Origin: Allantophomopsis cytisporea
Lineage: Eukaryota > Ascomycota > Leotiomycetes > Phacidiales > Phacidiaceae
Reading direction: 5' to 3'
Length of the DNA: 64,000 nucleotides
Assembly: GCA_024752435.1 (NCBI GenBank)
Contig: CP103034.1
Location: forward strand, 1 to 64,000
Each line of letters opens with the position of its first letter. Position 1 is the stretch's first letter. The position numbers were made by a program, and so were the translations under genes. This document shows, piece by piece, positions 1 through 11,201 of this stretch. Under the pieces are notes generated by a model. The model ran no database searches, was not told where the DNA came from, and saw only the letters and a program-made list of their open reading frames with translations.

Positions 1-239
1 ATAGTATATATATTTATAGTCCTTAGGTTCAATTTTACTACAGTTACAAGAACTATCCTATAATATAAGTACTATTTATTTTATTTTAATAGGAGAGACA
101 AGCAAAGTATACAATACTTTTAGCTTTACCAGACTGTAAATCTACCTTATTTACAGATATCGATTTTCTTCTAAACGTAAGCAAATTAAACAGAGCTAGG
201 GATATACTATATTATATTCAAAGGCAACTTAGATATAGA

Positions 240-375
240 TAACTTACTATTTAACCTAGGAAGTTGTAAAACTTACTATTGACCTAGAAAGTTGTAAAAC
301 TTACTATTAACCTAGGAAGTTGTAAACTTACTACTTAACCTAAAAAGTCGTCAAACTTATTATTTCGCCTAAAGA
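240..375. repeat. Degenerate ~29-bp tandem repeat, about five units
   Basis: The phrase AACTTACTATT...CCTAGGAAGTTGTAA recurs about five times in succession with substitutions and small length changes. The last units are the most diverged. It lies inside RIP-degraded DNA and has no visible function. Confidence 0.6.
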
Positions 376-2139
376 GTAGTAAAATATAGGTAGAATAGGT
401 TAAAAGTCTTAAATACTAGACAAAGAAAAGTCTTGAAAACCAGACAAGGAAAAGTTTTAAAAACTAGACGTAGAAGTCTAAAAACCTTAATAAGAGAGTT
501 ATAAAAACCCAACAGACAAGTTGTACAATTAACAAGGCAAAGTTGTAAAAACTATAGGCTAAAGCAGGAGAATACAATGTCTAGAGGTATAAAAAGACTA
601 TTTTTAATTCTAAATAAAAAGGAAAGCAAGAAGAGAAGCAGAAAGTATTAGAGGGAGGATTTAAAGAAGGTACAGCAGGGAAAAAACAAAGAAGAAGTTG
701 AAAGTAAAAGACATTGAAAGGAGTATATTAGATAGTAGAAGGAGAAGACAAAGACAGATTAAGATAGGAAACTTTAGCTAAGTAGGCCTAGATTACCTTA
801 ATAAGATAGAAAAGGAATCTAAAGGATATATATAGTATACAACTAAAAAAACTAAGAAGTAAAACTCGAGGACCTACATCGACTAGAGTCGAAGGCAAGA
901 TTTAGGAAGCCGAGGTTTAAAGTCGGACGTTATTAGACTCTATTCTTGTACTAAGTAAAAAATTAGGTGCTAGGTTAGATAGAACGTTATATCTATCCTA
1001 GCAATAAAAAAACGAAAGAAGAGGTATACAACAATACGACTCGAAGCTCTGTTGGTATAGGCAAACTAGGAAGAAAACAAAGAGAACTCGGTAGAAGGAC
1101 TTTGAAGACGTCCTAGGATAGTACAACGTTACTATATATTACAACCTAGATAAAAAGCAAGTAGAAAACCTTTCTACTAAAGAAGAAACGATTGGGAGAA
1201 TAGATCTAGCGATAGCAATATCGGCTAAAGATAACATTTGCAGGTAGAAAGCTTACTTAGAAGGAAAGTAAGAACCAATATAACGTTTAAGTATTGTATT
1301 TAGGTAGACTATATTAAGTTGCTTCTCTCTCTAATTTTACAGAGGATATACTACCGTTAGAAAATATAGAACTACTTATCTATAGGTACTAGGTAGAAAA
1401 GGGCATTTTAATATCGCTTTTCTTTGCTAAGGTAGGAAACAGACTTTGTAATATAAAGTAGCAGGTTACAACAAACGATAAAAAGACTAGAGATAAAAAA
1501 GGCCGGTAGGTACTAGTTAGGAGTCTTCCTTTTATCGGGTAACTAGAAATAGAGCTTTTTCTAGCCGATATATAAGCAATAGTATATAGATCTGTAGAAG
1601 ACTTAGATAGGTCGTACTCTTTTAAATAAAAGAGAGCTATATTTTGAAAAACTACTGTTTGTCTACCTAGAACTAGTAAGGGCTTGCCGATATAAACGCT
1701 ATAATAATAAAAAACTATTAAAGACCGTTACAAGCTTACTGGAACCAGCAAATATCGATGAAACTTAAAACTAGATATTATACTCTTTGTATATTGGGGA
1801 AGATATACAAGCTAGCCGAGGATCTTTAATATATAGCTAGCTTTTAGCATTGTAGATAGCAAATAAAAACCTTTAACCCTAACTTTGAATATAGTAGGAA
1901 GTTTACAGACTATATATATATTGATTTCTAGCTGTTTATATTGTTTATTAAATAAATATAGTAAGTACTAGGTTGTTTATTCTACTTACCTAGTAAGTAC
2001 AATAAATACTAATATACTATATAACCTAGAAGTCCTATATACTAAGGCTATAGCTATAATAAAAGTATATAGTACTCTTTGTAGACGATAGCTAACTAAC
2101 TTTGTATAAATAATAGTAGCTACTACTAACTTTTAGCGA

Positions 2140-2580
2140 AGATATTTAGCAAGGACGTTTTACCTATATATACTAGGGTATATTAAAAAGTATGTTTGGC
2201 AAGGACGTTTAGCAAAGATGTTTTGCTTATATATAGTAGAATACGTTAGGATATATATTTAGCAAGCGTATTTTTACAACCTGCTATAATTTAGACCTTA
2301 GCAAAAGTATAGATAGGAAGTATATAATTGTTAGGGATCCTAACGCTAGCAATCTTACTAATACATATAGCCGTACTGTTTTGTATAGGAGAATTTGGCG
2401 AGGATATTATACAAGCGTTGGCAAAGACGTTTTAGCGCTACGAATCTTTAGCGAGGACGTTCGGGCTTGGCGTTTGGAGAATACGTTCGCCAGCTAGCGG
2501 GCATACATTCCGCGTACGCGGCCGCGCATCATTTGTATAGGCGTACGGACAGGAAACGTGTTCGCCAACGGAATATAGTA
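2140..2580. repeat. Dispersed short motif related to GGCGAGGACGTT
   Basis: About seven variants of TTGGCGAGGACGTTTT occur with irregular spacing. Those on the left are AT-shifted (for example AGCAAAGATGTTTT), while those near 2450 keep GC-rich forms such as AGCGAGGACGTTCG. The gradient looks like decreasing RIP damage toward the gene-bearing side. Confidence 0.45.
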
Positions 2581-2719
2581 TTAGCAAGTCGATGTCAAGT
2601 ACAAATCCTAACAAAACCTTAGTTAGAAGTATTTCACAGCTATTAGTTTTAAAACTTTTTAAAAATAAGCATCAACTTTACAATTACTAGATCTATATCC
2701 TAAAAACTATTACTACTAG

Positions 2720-5035
2720 TTAGAGTATTATAAGCCAATCATCGTCGCTAAGATTCTCAGCTACTACAATAGCCCGCATAATATCTGCACCATTTGCCAT
2801 AATATATCGAAACCTATTTCCTGGAGAAATAGAAACGTGAAAAAGGCGCAGCATAATATCGCCATTTGTACAAGCTATCAGCCGACTTCTCTCAGAAGTA
2901 GATCCCGATCTACGCTGCACAGATCCGGGAGCCAGCCAATACGTAGTATTAAAGAGACCTTTCTTGAACAAAGATTCTGCAATGTCAGACTCATAACTTC
3001 CTGGTATCGTCTCAGGTGACAGATGATGTGCGCAAGCCAAACCCTCCATAGATTCCACCCAAGAAAAGCTACGCTCATAAATTGTTGGGTCTGATGCATG
3101 TGAATTCACCTCCATCTGCCGATTTGAACTTCCAATTGATCGTCCTCTCGTGAACGATGGAATCGTGGAGTCACGACTGACTTCAAACTTCAGTACAGAC
3201 CGAAGCATCAGGATGTCTCCTTGGGCGGTAACCAGTGTCTCACAATCCCGGTATTTGATCAGCCAGTCAGACTTTTCAGTCAAACCAACATATCGTCTAA
3301 CTCCAGACTCTGATTTGAATGGCCTCAGAATTTCACGTTCTGAACTTCGAGTATCTGGAGTTAGAATTCTCGGAGCAGCATCTCGTACGAGTGTGAATCG
3401 CTGGCTATCAAGTGCAATACCTCCTGCTTTAGCAACCAACAATAAAGAATGTTTCTGATCGACTGAAGGATGTAATAAGAACGAAGGGTATACGACAACC
3501 CCTTCTCGAGAAATGATTAGATCATCATCACTTAGATCAGTCGCTGAGCAGCCGAGTAGTACACGAAGAGCCATCTTTCTGAAGTTCCTGATCATCATTC
3601 CTTTCGTTGACAGAAGCTGCTCCAACTCAAATAACCGGTCTTGGATTGCTGCAAATGTTATCACAGGAATATAGCCTTCTTGTGATAGATCCTTTCGATT
3701 GGTAGTAGACAGCGCAAGTGCTGTGGTACCAATAATGATAGCATAGTTGACTAAATCTTCGATAACCCAGGGGTTAGGCAGTGTCATATTTGAATGCTCG
3801 GTTTGGATTGCAACCTTGAATGCCTTCTTGATGTCTTCCTGTGATAATTCCGCGCGAAACTGTATGTTTTGGCGGATGACCTCATACAGCTTTGCTGGCT
3901 GTATAGTGGGGTCCTCTCTAGACCATCCGAAGTTCTGCATGGTTGAGTCGGCTTCTGAAAGTATTGACTCATCTGCAAGACGCTTCAAGTCGACCGTATA
4001 CCCCTGAAATCCGTCCTGTATCTTCCCGTATTCTAGCAAAAGCTTGAAAATTGCTCCACTTAATTGACCAATTACTGAAATTGCTTCCAGTTCAAGGTCA
4101 AGGAACCGAGTTTGTAACAAGCTTTTGGTCAGATTCCATGGAATGAACGGATTTTTACTTTTCCTTCCCTCGTCGAGTTTGGTCAAGAAAATGAGACTGC
4201 TCAGAGGTTTGACTCCCTGCCATTCTAGGTATTTCCATTCGCGACCCATAATTGTCGAGTCATCAAGCTGTAAGGTGAGCTTGGCTTCAATATTTCCAAC
4301 CAGGATGTCTTTCTTCCACACCAAAGAGACTTGTTCTGGACTTAGCCAAGTTAACAAGCTAGCGATCCAAATTCCAGATATAGAACCTTGCAAGGTGATG
4401 GTCTCCACATCCTCATTGTTGAGCCCGTTGAACGCATTTATCAGAATCTCTGCAACAAGTTTGTCTTCAATCCTCTCAAAGAGATCCTTGCAAACATCGG
4501 ATGAGGTTGATGCTGCATTGAGGACTTTGTCTGCAACAAGCTCAATCTGTTTAGTCGCCTCCGGTAAGCATGCTTGGGTATATCCAGCAATAAGATCCAC
4601 GACTTGGCTTAGTTGCTGACTTGAAGCATGCGAATCTTTGTCGATGCCAGAAGCCAGCTGCATCTCATACAAGATATTACCAACCGACTTCACATCCCGT
4701 ACGCTGGCTAAAAGAGCGACGAGGAGTAAGAATGTCTTCACACCTGAAGTGTTCTCCCGGAGGATCCTAACAGTGTTCCCAGAAGTGAGTCCGAGAAGGA
4801 GCATTGTATTGCGCAGCGGAATTGACTGATTTCCATTCAGAGCATCGATGCCCTTTCCAATCAATCTAGGAGATACAACCAGATTTCCACCTAGCTTCAA
4901 GAGAGATATGGCTGCCTGTGGTTGCACGTTATCTTTGCTTGCCGCATGAATCAGAGCTAGTATAGTTGCCGTCCCAGTAGAGCTTAGGCTCCCAATATCC
5001 ACTTGTGGGGAAATCCAACTATTCTTGTTTGACAT
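2720..5035 (-). CDS. Uncharacterised 771-aa fungal protein
   Basis: A single uninterrupted reading frame from ATG (5035) to TAA (2720), far longer than chance and with normal codon use, next to RIP-degraded DNA that is full of stops. I do not recognise a catalytic domain. The protein opens with a short polar stretch, then about 150 residues rich in Leu, Ala and Val that look helical and repeat-like. A mixed middle follows, and the C-terminal third is more polar with Ser/Arg-rich patches. There is no signal peptide and no clear membrane segment. Large single-exon proteins without known domains are common in filamentous ascomycetes, and a conserved orphan family is the most likely assignment. 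The region 5' of its start holds a tandem array that could affect its expression. That it is a gene is fairly certain; its function is unknown. Confidence 0.75.
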   Translation of the reverse strand: MSNKNSWISPQVDIGSLSSTGTATILALIHAASKDNVQPQAAISLLKLGGNLVVSPRLIGKGIDALNGNQSIPLRNTMLLLGLTSGNTVRILRENTSGVKTFLLLVALLASVRDVKSVGNILYEMQLASGIDKDSHASSQQLSQVVDLIAGYTQACLPEATKQIELVADKVLNAASTSSDVCKDLFERIEDKLVAEILINAFNGLNNEDVETITLQGSISGIWIASLLTWLSPEQVSLVWKKDILVGNIEAKLTLQLDDSTIMGREWKYLEWQGVKPLSSLIFLTKLDEGRKSKNPFIPWNLTKSLLQTRFLDLELEAISVIGQLSGAIFKLLLEYGKIQDGFQGYTVDLKRLADESILSEADSTMQNFGWSREDPTIQPAKLYEVIRQNIQFRAELSQEDIKKAFKVAIQTEHSNMTLPNPWVIEDLVNYAIIIGTTALALSTTNRKDLSQEGYIPVITFAAIQDRLFELEQLLSTKGMMIRNFRKMALRVLLGCSATDLSDDDLIISREGVVVYPSFLLHPSVDQKHSLLLVAKAGGIALDSQRFTLVRDAAPRILTPDTRSSEREILRPFKSESGVRRYVGLTEKSDWLIKYRDCETLVTAQGDILMLRSVLKFEVSRDSTIPSFTRGRSIGSSNRQMEVNSHASDPTIYERSFSWVESMEGLACAHHLSPETIPGSYESDIAESLFKKGLFNTTYWLAPGSVQRRSGSTSERSRLIACTNGDIMLRLFHVSISPGNRFRYIMANGADIMRAIVVAENLSDDDWLIIL

Positions 5036-5130
5036 AGCGGAAAGGAAAGAGAAGCACTAGGCTGTATTTGTTTCGAGAATACAGAATGAAAGAATAGCGT
5101 AGAGCTAAATATGAAGCTATCTATCTTAAC

Positions 5131-5595
5131 CTTATTCACAGTGGCAATGTTGGTTGCACTAACCGAGTTGATTAAGCACATATATATGCATGTGATTGAC
5201 TGTGTGATTTCATGGTACTCAAGTCTGCTTTCCTTATTCACAGTGGCAATGTTGGTTGTACTAACCGGGTTGATTAAGCACATATATATGCATGTGATTG
5301 ACTGTGTGATTGGATTAATCGCGGTATTTCGTGGTACTCAAGTCTGCTTTCCTTATTCACAGTGGCAATGTTGGTTGTACTAACCGGGTTGATTAAGCAC
5401 ATATATATGCATGTGATTGACTGTGTGATTGGATTAATCGCGGTATTTCGTGGTACTCAAGTCTGCTTTCCTTATTTACAGTGGCAATGTTGGTTGTACT
5501 AACCAGGTTGATTAAGCACATATATATGCATGTGATTGACTGTGTAATTGGATTAATCATGGTATTTCGTGGTACTCAAGTCCGCTTTCCTTTTT
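5131..5595. repeat. Four-unit tandem array (102/119/119/~119 bp)
   Basis: The phrase CTTATTCACAGTGGCAATG starts at 5131, 5233 and 5352, and a one-base variant starts at 5471. Unit spacing is therefore 102, 119 and 119 bp. The first unit lacks about 17 bp around the GATTAATCGCGG segment. Each unit contains CACATATATATGCATGTG, an imperfect palindrome. Units 2 and 3 are nearly identical, so the array is recent or kept homogeneous, although AT-rich degraded sequence lies just beyond it. It sits about 100-560 bp upstream of the 771-aa gene, in its presumed promoter or 5' UTR. Confidence 0.9.
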
Positions 5596-5714
5596 CGACC
5601 CATTATTTTTCTGTTGTAAGTTGTTGTATATGTCTTAGACATGTTGAAAATATAGTGTCAATAAGGTGATATTCTTTGAAGAACATTGTAGTGTTATCAT
5701 CGAAGAATACTATA

Positions 5715-6260
5715 CTAGTTCTAGTATATACTAAGGGTATTAGCTAATTTAATACTATTAAGTCTTCTTTTTCCCTTCCCTCGATATTGATTTAGTATTC
5801 AATCGAAGAAGCTATAAAGCCGACTAAAAGATATAGGGTGTATCGCTTTGTTAGGATCCTTCCTAATATATTTATAGTAACTGTAATTTAGCTAGGTTAA
5901 CGATAAAGCCGAATACTAGATACAATTACAAGACGCCTTTACCAATACCAATAGTCTTTGATTACGTCGTAGAGAATGGTACTGTTATCGCTATAATCCT
6001 CCTTTATATAATCTTCCTTGTCGAAGCCGTTCTTTTAGTTGAGGCAATATTCCGGGGGATGATCTCAATCCTCTTCGAGGAGCCAAGAGATGTCTATATT
6101 ATTGTCTCGATTGGCGTCGGCATCGCTGTCGGTAGGGTCAGTGTCTAGAGCGCTCTCGTAATCCGTGTCGAAACAGCTTTTTGTATCCGACTCTTCGCTG
6201 CTTTTGGAGGAATAGAACTCTTTTGTCTTGCGACCGCGTATATCGAATAAAAACGCTTAG
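5715..6260 (-). pseudogene. Relic of a DUF3435 (captain-type tyrosine recombinase) N-terminal region
   Basis: On the minus strand, 6260 to ~6045 gives a coherent acidic stretch ending in ISWLLEED. This is followed by HPPEY, FDKEDY and EDYSDNST, separated by stops. After a frame change, 5850-5745 gives FSRLYSFFD*ILNQ, RGKGKRRL and a final TLSIY*N, where the stops fall where Trp is expected. From memory this succession (acidic leader, HPPEY, EDYxDxST, FFxWxLNQxRGKxGRR, YWK) is typical of fungal DUF3435 proteins, which include Starship captains. The stops at Trp codons fit RIP G-to-A change. The remainder of the domain, including the catalytic region, is absent or unrecognisable. The gene is dead. 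The family call rests on recall of motifs, not on a search. Confidence 0.55.
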
Positions 6261-7587
6261 GACTACGAAGAGAGTTACAACGAGAAAATAGCTAGGATGA
6301 GAGAAGCGAGGCGTGAGTAGAAGGTTGCAAAAGGAAAGTAGACGAGCTTTAAAGATTCGAAAGGAAAAAACGATTGGGAAGGAGGGCAGACAAAGCAAGG
6401 AGCTGTAAAGGTGGCTATTGTAGAAGAGAACAGAAGACGACCGACGGAATTGAAGGCGCCTATATAGGCTTTCGGGAAGCAAGAGTCAAGACTGGAAACG
6501 GGATGTTGACAATGAGAGCCTCCTACAGTAGGACTCGAGGTTATTGTTGGTGTTCGTAAGCTAGCAAGGCTATCTATCTATCGGGCGGTTATAGGGTTAA
6601 GTAGGTGGGTCAAAGTAGTCTTGCCGCTCGGCAGCTTAGGTACGCAAGCTTTAGAGCAGCGCGGGAATATAGCAAATCGACCTCTAAAAACAGCGAAAAA
6701 ACACACTGAAAAGAGAGGTGGATTTGTCGTTTGGTGCTTTAATAAGGTAAGTTTATTGATTATAGATTGATTTCTAGTAGTACAGCTTATAAAAACAATA
6801 GATATTTTAGATTTAGTTGTAAAAAAATTGTAAAAGGAACTGAACTATTACTTGATATTATTGCAACTAGTTGAAATCTAGACTACATCTAGTTAGAAAC
6901 TAGATAGTATTTAACTTATAAAAAAGGCTTATACTTATAGTATAAAAGCTGTCGGCGTTAAGAACTTTTTACTATAAAGGATCGGCACTAATTATACACA
7001 GACCTTTTTTACACCGGACCCACTGTATTCTTACACTGCGGACTAGTCTCCCGTAGTTACTGCTTACGGTTGCATTGCAATGTTGCAGGGGACCTCTATT
7101 GATGCTACTACTACACTCCGACCTTGTAATGTATTCGTATCTCGATGAACGTTATACACTACATTTTAAATGCATTGGTGGCTCTGTTCCATCTATCCAA
7201 ACTTACAATATCAGATCACAATGTCGTGCACGTCCATCTTCTATGGAGTTTTCGCATTTGCCAATGAGTGATTATGAAGGATAAATTTGTGAGTCATAAA
7301 CATATGATTGCAACGAGTTTGTGAGTCATAAACAGTTGATGTTGGGTGAGACACATCCATAGTGGTTACATCACATTATGCTCTATTCTATAGAATATCG
7401 TATCATGTCACTGGAGCTGGCGACCTCCTACTATACGGTGTTTTATATAATAGTACCTTATATCACTAGATTGTTTTGAAAAGACAGCGTCCTACTCTCA
7501 GTCGAACACATCGTTGGTCTCTCGACTACTTTGAGCCCTTATTAATTTTCCTCTGCAACGCGACCTTCCAAAACCTACAAATTTACC
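6261..7587. other. Intergenic, no gene recognised
   Basis: Mixed composition, with AT-rich parts at 6720-7000 and 7280-7560. Short open frames exist, none with recognisable content. The last ~200 bp form the presumed promoter of the aldo/keto reductase and include a pyrimidine-rich stretch just before its start. Confidence 0.5.
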
Positions 7588-8858
7588 ATGGCCGAACCAA
7601 CTCCACCCACTGAGCTGGGTCGTATGCGTATCCTCTCCCCTACAGCTGGCGTACGCGTCTCCCCTCTTCAACTCGGCGCTGCCTCTATTGGCGATGCCTG
7701 GGCCGAAGGTATGGGTTCGATGGATAAAGACTCAGCATTCAAGCTCCTGGATGCCTTCTATGAGGCCGGTGGCAACTTCATTGATACAGCCGGGGTATAC
7801 CAGAACGAGCAATCTGAGCTGTGGATTGGCGAGTGGGCTCAAACTCGCAAGAATCGTGACTCGCTGGTTCTAGCTACCAAGTTCAGCGTGGAATATCGCA
7901 GCTATGCCCTAGGTAAAGGGCCACAGTCAGCTAATTTCGGTGGAAACTCCCGCCACAGCATGCATGTCAGCATCCGCGACTCGTTGAAGAAGCTACAGAC
8001 AGATTATATTGGTGAGTTCTATAAGATTTTCAACTCGATGTTTGGCGTTCCGGTAGGACCTGTTGCTTATCTCATCTTCCCCTCAGATATATTCTACGTT
8101 CATATTTGGGACTTCACCACATCTATCAAGGAAGTCATGGATGCTCTACATATTCTAGTCGAGCAGGGCAAGGTGCTATATCTCGGTGTATCTAACACGC
8201 CCGCCTGGATAGTTGCTGCAGCCAACACCTACGCTACCGATCACGGAAAGACACCTTTCAGCATCTACCAAGGGCGGTGGAATATACTGAATCGAGACTT
8301 CGAGCGTGACATCATCCCTATGGCCCGCCAATTCGGTATGGCGCTCGCACCGTGAGTATCGAAACTCTAACCACGACAAGATACTCTAAGCTAATATGAA
8401 CACCAAACAGATGGGATGTTCTCGGCGGCGGTAAGTTCCAGACCAAAGCCGAGGTTGAGAGACGCAAGAATGCTGGGGAGAGCCTACGCCATTTCGGACG
8501 ACCTCTACACCAAACCGAAGACGAGATCAAGATGAGCGAGGCTCTAGCCAAGGTAGCCTCGGAGCACGGCATCGAGTCTCCAACGGCCATTGCGCTGGCA
8601 TATGTAATGTCCAAAGCCGCCTACGTCTTTCCTGTCATTGGTGGGCGCAAGGTCGAGCACCTGAATGAGAATATTAAGGCTTTGAGTATTAAGCTTACCG
8701 ATGAGCAAACTGAATACCTTGAGAGCATTAAGCCTTTCAATCTTGGCTTCCCGCATAACTTCATCCCTGCAGATCCGAATATTACGGGGAAGTCTCTCTT
8801 GATTGCGAGGACGAACGCAATCAAGTTCCCAAATGCCTACAAGCCTACATCTTTGTAA
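7588..8858 (+). CDS. Aldo/keto reductase, AAD / norsolorinate-reductase type
   Basis: Three exons: 7588-8011, 8087-8351 and 8411-8858, giving 378 aa, the usual size for the family. Introns of 75 and 59 nt have GTGAGT donors and CAG acceptors, and splicing restores the expected DYIDIFYVHIWD and MALAPWDVLGGG junctions. The AKR catalytic tetrad is complete: Asp66 (NFIDTAG), Tyr71, Lys98 (LATKFS) and His147 (YVHIWD). The C-terminus keeps the FPVIGGRKVEHL cofactor-binding stretch. The start has a good context (ACCATGG). AKRs of this group reduce aryl aldehydes or ketones with NADPH in the cytosol and often belong to secondary-metabolite clusters (for example aflatoxin NorA/NorB). Its substrate is unknown. 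The two genes that follow are broken, so it may be a survivor of an older locus rather than part of the cluster at 20.8 kb. Confidence 0.93.
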
Positions 8859-9926
8859 AAGATTTTGTCTAGTAGCGACTTGGGGGTACCAATAGTGATA
8901 TGCATTAATATCAAAGATGCGGAGGAAATGTTTGCGGACATTATATGTCAAGAACCTCTGGTGCCTACAGTGGGGTAAAGCAGGTTTACGTACCGTTTCC
9001 CAATATCAAGATCCTCAAATTTGACCCGCAATCTTAAGTATGGATACTGTGACAATAAAATATGCAATTTAATTGATAGGCAGACCAATCAGGTTGTAGA
9101 AAGGTATAGAATATATGAGTGTAAATATTAATACCCAGAGTATTAGCATATTCATAGACCCGTGTAATACTTTCATTGATAGAACAGACCTCTAACTTGG
9201 AGAAAGGCTACTTCGCGGCAGTCTTAACTGTCTCATCTACTCTCTTTGGCTATTGTTCGAGTTACGATGTCAAAATTCAAGCCAGCTGCCAATTCATCAC
9301 ATGCTTTACGAAATCTTCGCACCTTTTCCTGTCGATTTTCAGCCTACTTTGAGTCCAAATACACTACTTTTATAATGGTCGTTATTAATTAGTCTAGAGG
9401 TGATACTCCCGAATCTCTCCAGGAAGCTGTTGGGGCTCAATCCCTTTGTATCCGATTCCTTATATCGGTAATCTTCTGACTTGTACTGGGCAACGAATTG
9501 CTGCGCTGTTACTGTGCTGCGGACGGCAGACGGGCGCCGATGGATATTCTCGCGCAGTCAGATTAGCGAGGCTCCATTATCTGTGGACTGCGACGCTGAG
9601 ATTGCGAGAGGCTTGGAGTAAAGCGGTAGTACATTATCTATATTGGCAACAATACAGAATACCAGGGTCCGAATAGGCAGTTGACAATAACAACCATAAT
9701 CCCAGTCATCAGCCAACGTCAACACACTTACCGTCGAAAATACTAAGGGTGTGAAGGGTAGTTAAGGTTCAGTCAAGCCATCGACTTCTCTCATCTTTGA
9801 AGAAATTCGGTCTCTTGTTTCATTTACTGTTTCTATACAACACTCATTTTGATCCAATTTGACACAGTCATCGAATTTGACCATAAAGTCGTTTCGAGAC
9901 CCATTTTTCGTTGCTCCGTGAACTCC
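8859..9926. other. Intergenic, no gene recognised
   Basis: About 1.07 kb between the aldo/keto reductase and the chitinase relic. Only short open frames without recognisable content are seen. The final ~150 bp would be the former promoter of the chitinase gene. Confidence 0.5.
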
Positions 9927-11201
9927 ATGTCTATATACGCCGTATATCTCGCGTCTTGGGTAAGTTTCTTCGGATATCAATAGCTTTGCTCGTCTTGATT
10001 AACATTTATGCAGCATGATGTTGTACCAGAGCCACCTCTGGTGTCCAAAGTAACCCACGTACGCCTGGCATTCGTAAGCCCTTCCATATTCAATAACGCC
10101 GATCCGCCTGCGCTTTCAGCTTTGTCTGACTTCTTTACCAATACCGATGCTCTGCGAGCTAAGTTTCCAAAAGATACTAAAATCTTGTGGGCCCTCGGAG
10201 GTTGGGGTGACACAGAGGGGTTAAGCGTTGCAGCGAAAAGTGCGGAGAGCCGCAAGTTGTTTGCGAGAAATGTGATTTCTCTACTTGATGCAACCAACAC
10301 GAATGATGCTCTTCGTATGATAACATCTTCGGCATTTTGACTGACTTGTCACAGGCATTGACCTTGACTGAGAATATCCAGGGTAGGTAAATAGATCGTT
10401 TTCTGGTAGTAAGATTCTCACAAGAACGACCTTAGGCTGACACGATATGACAGTGGCAACAGCGAGGATTACAAGCAACCCGGAACTACGAACTCAGATA
10501 GGGCATGGGAGATAGACTCTTACCCAGAGCTGGTTCATGAGCTTCGACTCGCGTTTGGCTCTGGCAAGGTTCTGTCAGCTGCCATCCCGGGTCTCTCTAG
10601 ACATGATTGCTTTCAGTGCTGCCAATATTGCGAAGATTGTTCCGCTCATGGACTTCCTCAACACCATGGCCTATGACCTGATGAACCGCGGAGACAACTT
10701 CACTAAACACCATGTGGGGATTGAAGGCGCGCTTGAGGCGGTCAACACGTATCTTGCAAACGATATTCCACCCATAAAGCAGTTCTTGGCTTCGGATTCT
10801 ACGTAAAGTGGTTCAAAATCGCCCCAATAAGAGCTCATTCTAGCTGTATCTGCAGTCCGATTGGCCTTCCAACTGTTCAAATGGAAGATCCAGTCAAAGG
10901 AGTTGACCTAGGTACCTTGGGGGCGTTTGTTTGGTGTGAAGACCCTCCGGCCTTGGTTGCAATCTTATTTGACCGAGCTATGGTATTGGGACAGTACAAT
11001 GATTGCCAGAAGGGCCATTACTTCTTAGACGACGAAGAAAACATATTCTGGTCAAAGGAGACTCCAGGGGCAATTCTGGATAAGTTCAACACCATAGTGG
11101 AGCAAAAGGGGCTTGGTGGTGTTTTCGCGTGGGAGATTAGTGGTGACTCAAGAGGCTGGAGCCATCTCAAAGCACTTAACAGTGCTGTCAGTGGAGGATA
11201 A
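9927..11201 (+). pseudogene. GH18 (class V) chitinase-like gene, broken
   Basis: A first exon at 9927-9959 encodes MSIYAVYLASW, followed by a 54-nt intron ending at 10013. The frame from 10014 then carries the GH18 N-terminal strands (VTHVRLAFVSP, ILWALGGWGD). The catalytic motif should read DGIDLDWEYPG, but here Trp is TGA (10369-10371), a G-to-A nonsense change inside the DxxDxDxE motif, and the preceding donor site is not intact. Further frame changes lie near 10598-10605 (before DMIAFSAAN) and near 10787-10793 (FLGFGFYVKW is interrupted). The last part, from 10881, is open and ends SHLKALNSAVSGG. Intact relatives hydrolyse chitin and need the full motif. No signal peptide is seen. At least three independent lesions make this a pseudogene. 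Confidence 0.85.

Larger units (their letters stand above)
1..2580. other. RIP-degraded AT-rich repeat DNA
   Basis: Very AT-rich and TpA-rich sequence with stops in every frame, as expected of repeat DNA hit by RIP. No gene or transposon family could be recognised after reading both strands. Base composition changes near 2460-2580, where a GC-rich stretch containing several CG dinucleotides appears just before the first intact gene. That change marks the edge of the degraded compartment. Confidence 0.7.

Noticed and set aside
3150..4829. Plus-strand open frames inside the 771-aa gene
   Set aside because: They are shadows of the long minus-strand gene in other frames and have no recognisable content.
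5111..5669. Open frames across the tandem array
   Set aside because: They exist only because the repeat unit happens to be open; the peptide repeats with the DNA and has no start context.
6138..6559. Overlapping open frames on both strands in the DUF3435 relic
   Set aside because: The relic's acidic leader uses a different frame; these frames are by-products of local GC content.
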